From Pelobates cultripes (taxonomy: Eukaryota > Chordata > Amphibia > Anura > Pelobatidae): 64,000 bases of DNA. A program made the position numbers and the translations under genes. The notes under the pieces are model-generated. The model worked only from the letters and a program-made list of their open reading frames with translations, did not search any database and was not told the origin of the DNA. The stretch lies in the NCBI GenBank assembly GCA_933207985.1, contig OW240912.1, forward strand, positions 363,705,424 to 363,769,423, written 5' to 3'. Of the stretch, positions 63,575 through 64,000 are shown one piece after another (positions within the stretch are counted from its first letter, which is position 1; the number at the start of each line of letters is the position of its first letter).

Positions 63575-64000
63575 TGTTACAAGCTACCGGTTGGTTTGCT
63601 TGGAGAGTAACTCAGTTGCAGTGTAACGGCAACCCCTTGCAGACATGACCTTCTCAGGTGCCTGAGAGTGATACAGGAACCTGGGAGATCTATGAGGATA
63701 TGGGTGCCTTTATTTACAGAGGAAGTGAGGAAGACAGACAGGAGCAGACAGGATGATGTTTCAGGCGATCGGATGGTCAGGGCCGGCATGAAAAGGAACG
63801 AGGTCAAGAGTCAAGCCGAAGGTCAGAAGCCAGGAAATTCTCAAATAAGTAGCAGGGTTCCAGAGGCCAAAGGTCGGGGGCAAGAAGCATGGTCAGGGTC
63901 AAAGCCAAAGTACAGAAGCTACCAGTACCAGGATATCCATGAATAGGAAGCAGAATGCCCGAGGCCACAGGTCAGAGACAAAAAGCGTGTTCAGTTTCAA
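63575..64000. repeat. LTR-like sequence at the right edge (partial)
   Basis: Starts TGTTACAAGC and contains the repeated AGGTCAGAAGCC/AGGTCAAGAGTC words common in gypsy LTRs of this window's style (compare the AAGCCGAGGTCA words in the LTRs of gypsy C). It runs off the edge; orientation is probably minus. Confidence 0.35.

Noticed and set aside
1..64000. CRISPR array or bacterial content
   Set aside because: The direct repeats present are tandem satellites or minisatellites without spacers, and the window carries spliced vertebrate exons.

Overview
The window is repeat-dense nuclear DNA from a vertebrate, most likely a frog. The vertebrate call rests on three GT-AG exons of a conserved spliceosome gene (SNRNP27). 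The frog call is inference from the mix of mobile elements: Ty3/gypsy chromoviruses, an L1/Tx1-type LINE, CR1 LINEs, Tc1-like and hAT transposons, a Penelope fragment, a class I endogenous retrovirus, and many TTAA-flanked MITEs with AAAGG ends like the Xenopus T2/Kolobok group. No bacterial operon, CRISPR array, rRNA gene or intact tRNA gene was seen.

Layout. 1-4088: 3' part of a gypsy chromovirus (A) ending in its LTR. 4089-7661: 5'-truncated L1/Tx1 LINE with an 884-codon open RT frame and poly(A). 7.7-14.7 kb: AATAAA-bearing minisatellite, MITEs, an LTR-like stretch, a dead hAT transposase and GT/CA microsatellites. 14726-14902 (minus): a possible first exon of a PHF6/PHF11-like protein. 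15.2-20.0 kb: a CR1 LINE split by an LTR element (minus) and a MITE. 20.4-27.3 kb: a Tc1-like transposon, a full gypsy chromovirus (B, minus, nearly identical LTRs), another Tc1-like 3' end, and a 100-N assembly gap. 27.8-30.1 kb: exons 1-3 and promoter of SNRNP27 (minus). 30.5-33.2 kb: a second CR1 (minus). 33199-47523: a 14.3-kb endogenous retrovirus with both LTRs, a broken gag carrying a 2.1-kb transposon, a pol with a frameshift and a 661-bp tandem duplication, and an open env. 47.5-49.5 kb: Penelope fragment and AT-rich DNA. 49.6-52.1 kb: a 69-bp satellite. 52142-57668: gypsy chromovirus C (minus). 57.7-64 kb: MITEs, a Tc1 fossil, minisatellites and the edge of another LTR-like sequence.

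The strongest observation is mechanistic. Gypsy B and C have no tRNA-type primer site. The ten bases just inside each 5' LTR are the exact reverse complement of ten bases 23-30 bp downstream of that LTR's TATA-like box. The two elements differ in these ten bases, but the pairing is kept. This is the signature of self-primed reverse transcription (Tf1/sushi type). Other points: an env that is open while gag and pol are broken; TTAA transposons whose empty sites can be read from a paralogue or from the interrupted zinc knuckle; LTR elements whose two flanks do not match; and SNRNP27, whose 3' exons cannot be found in the window.
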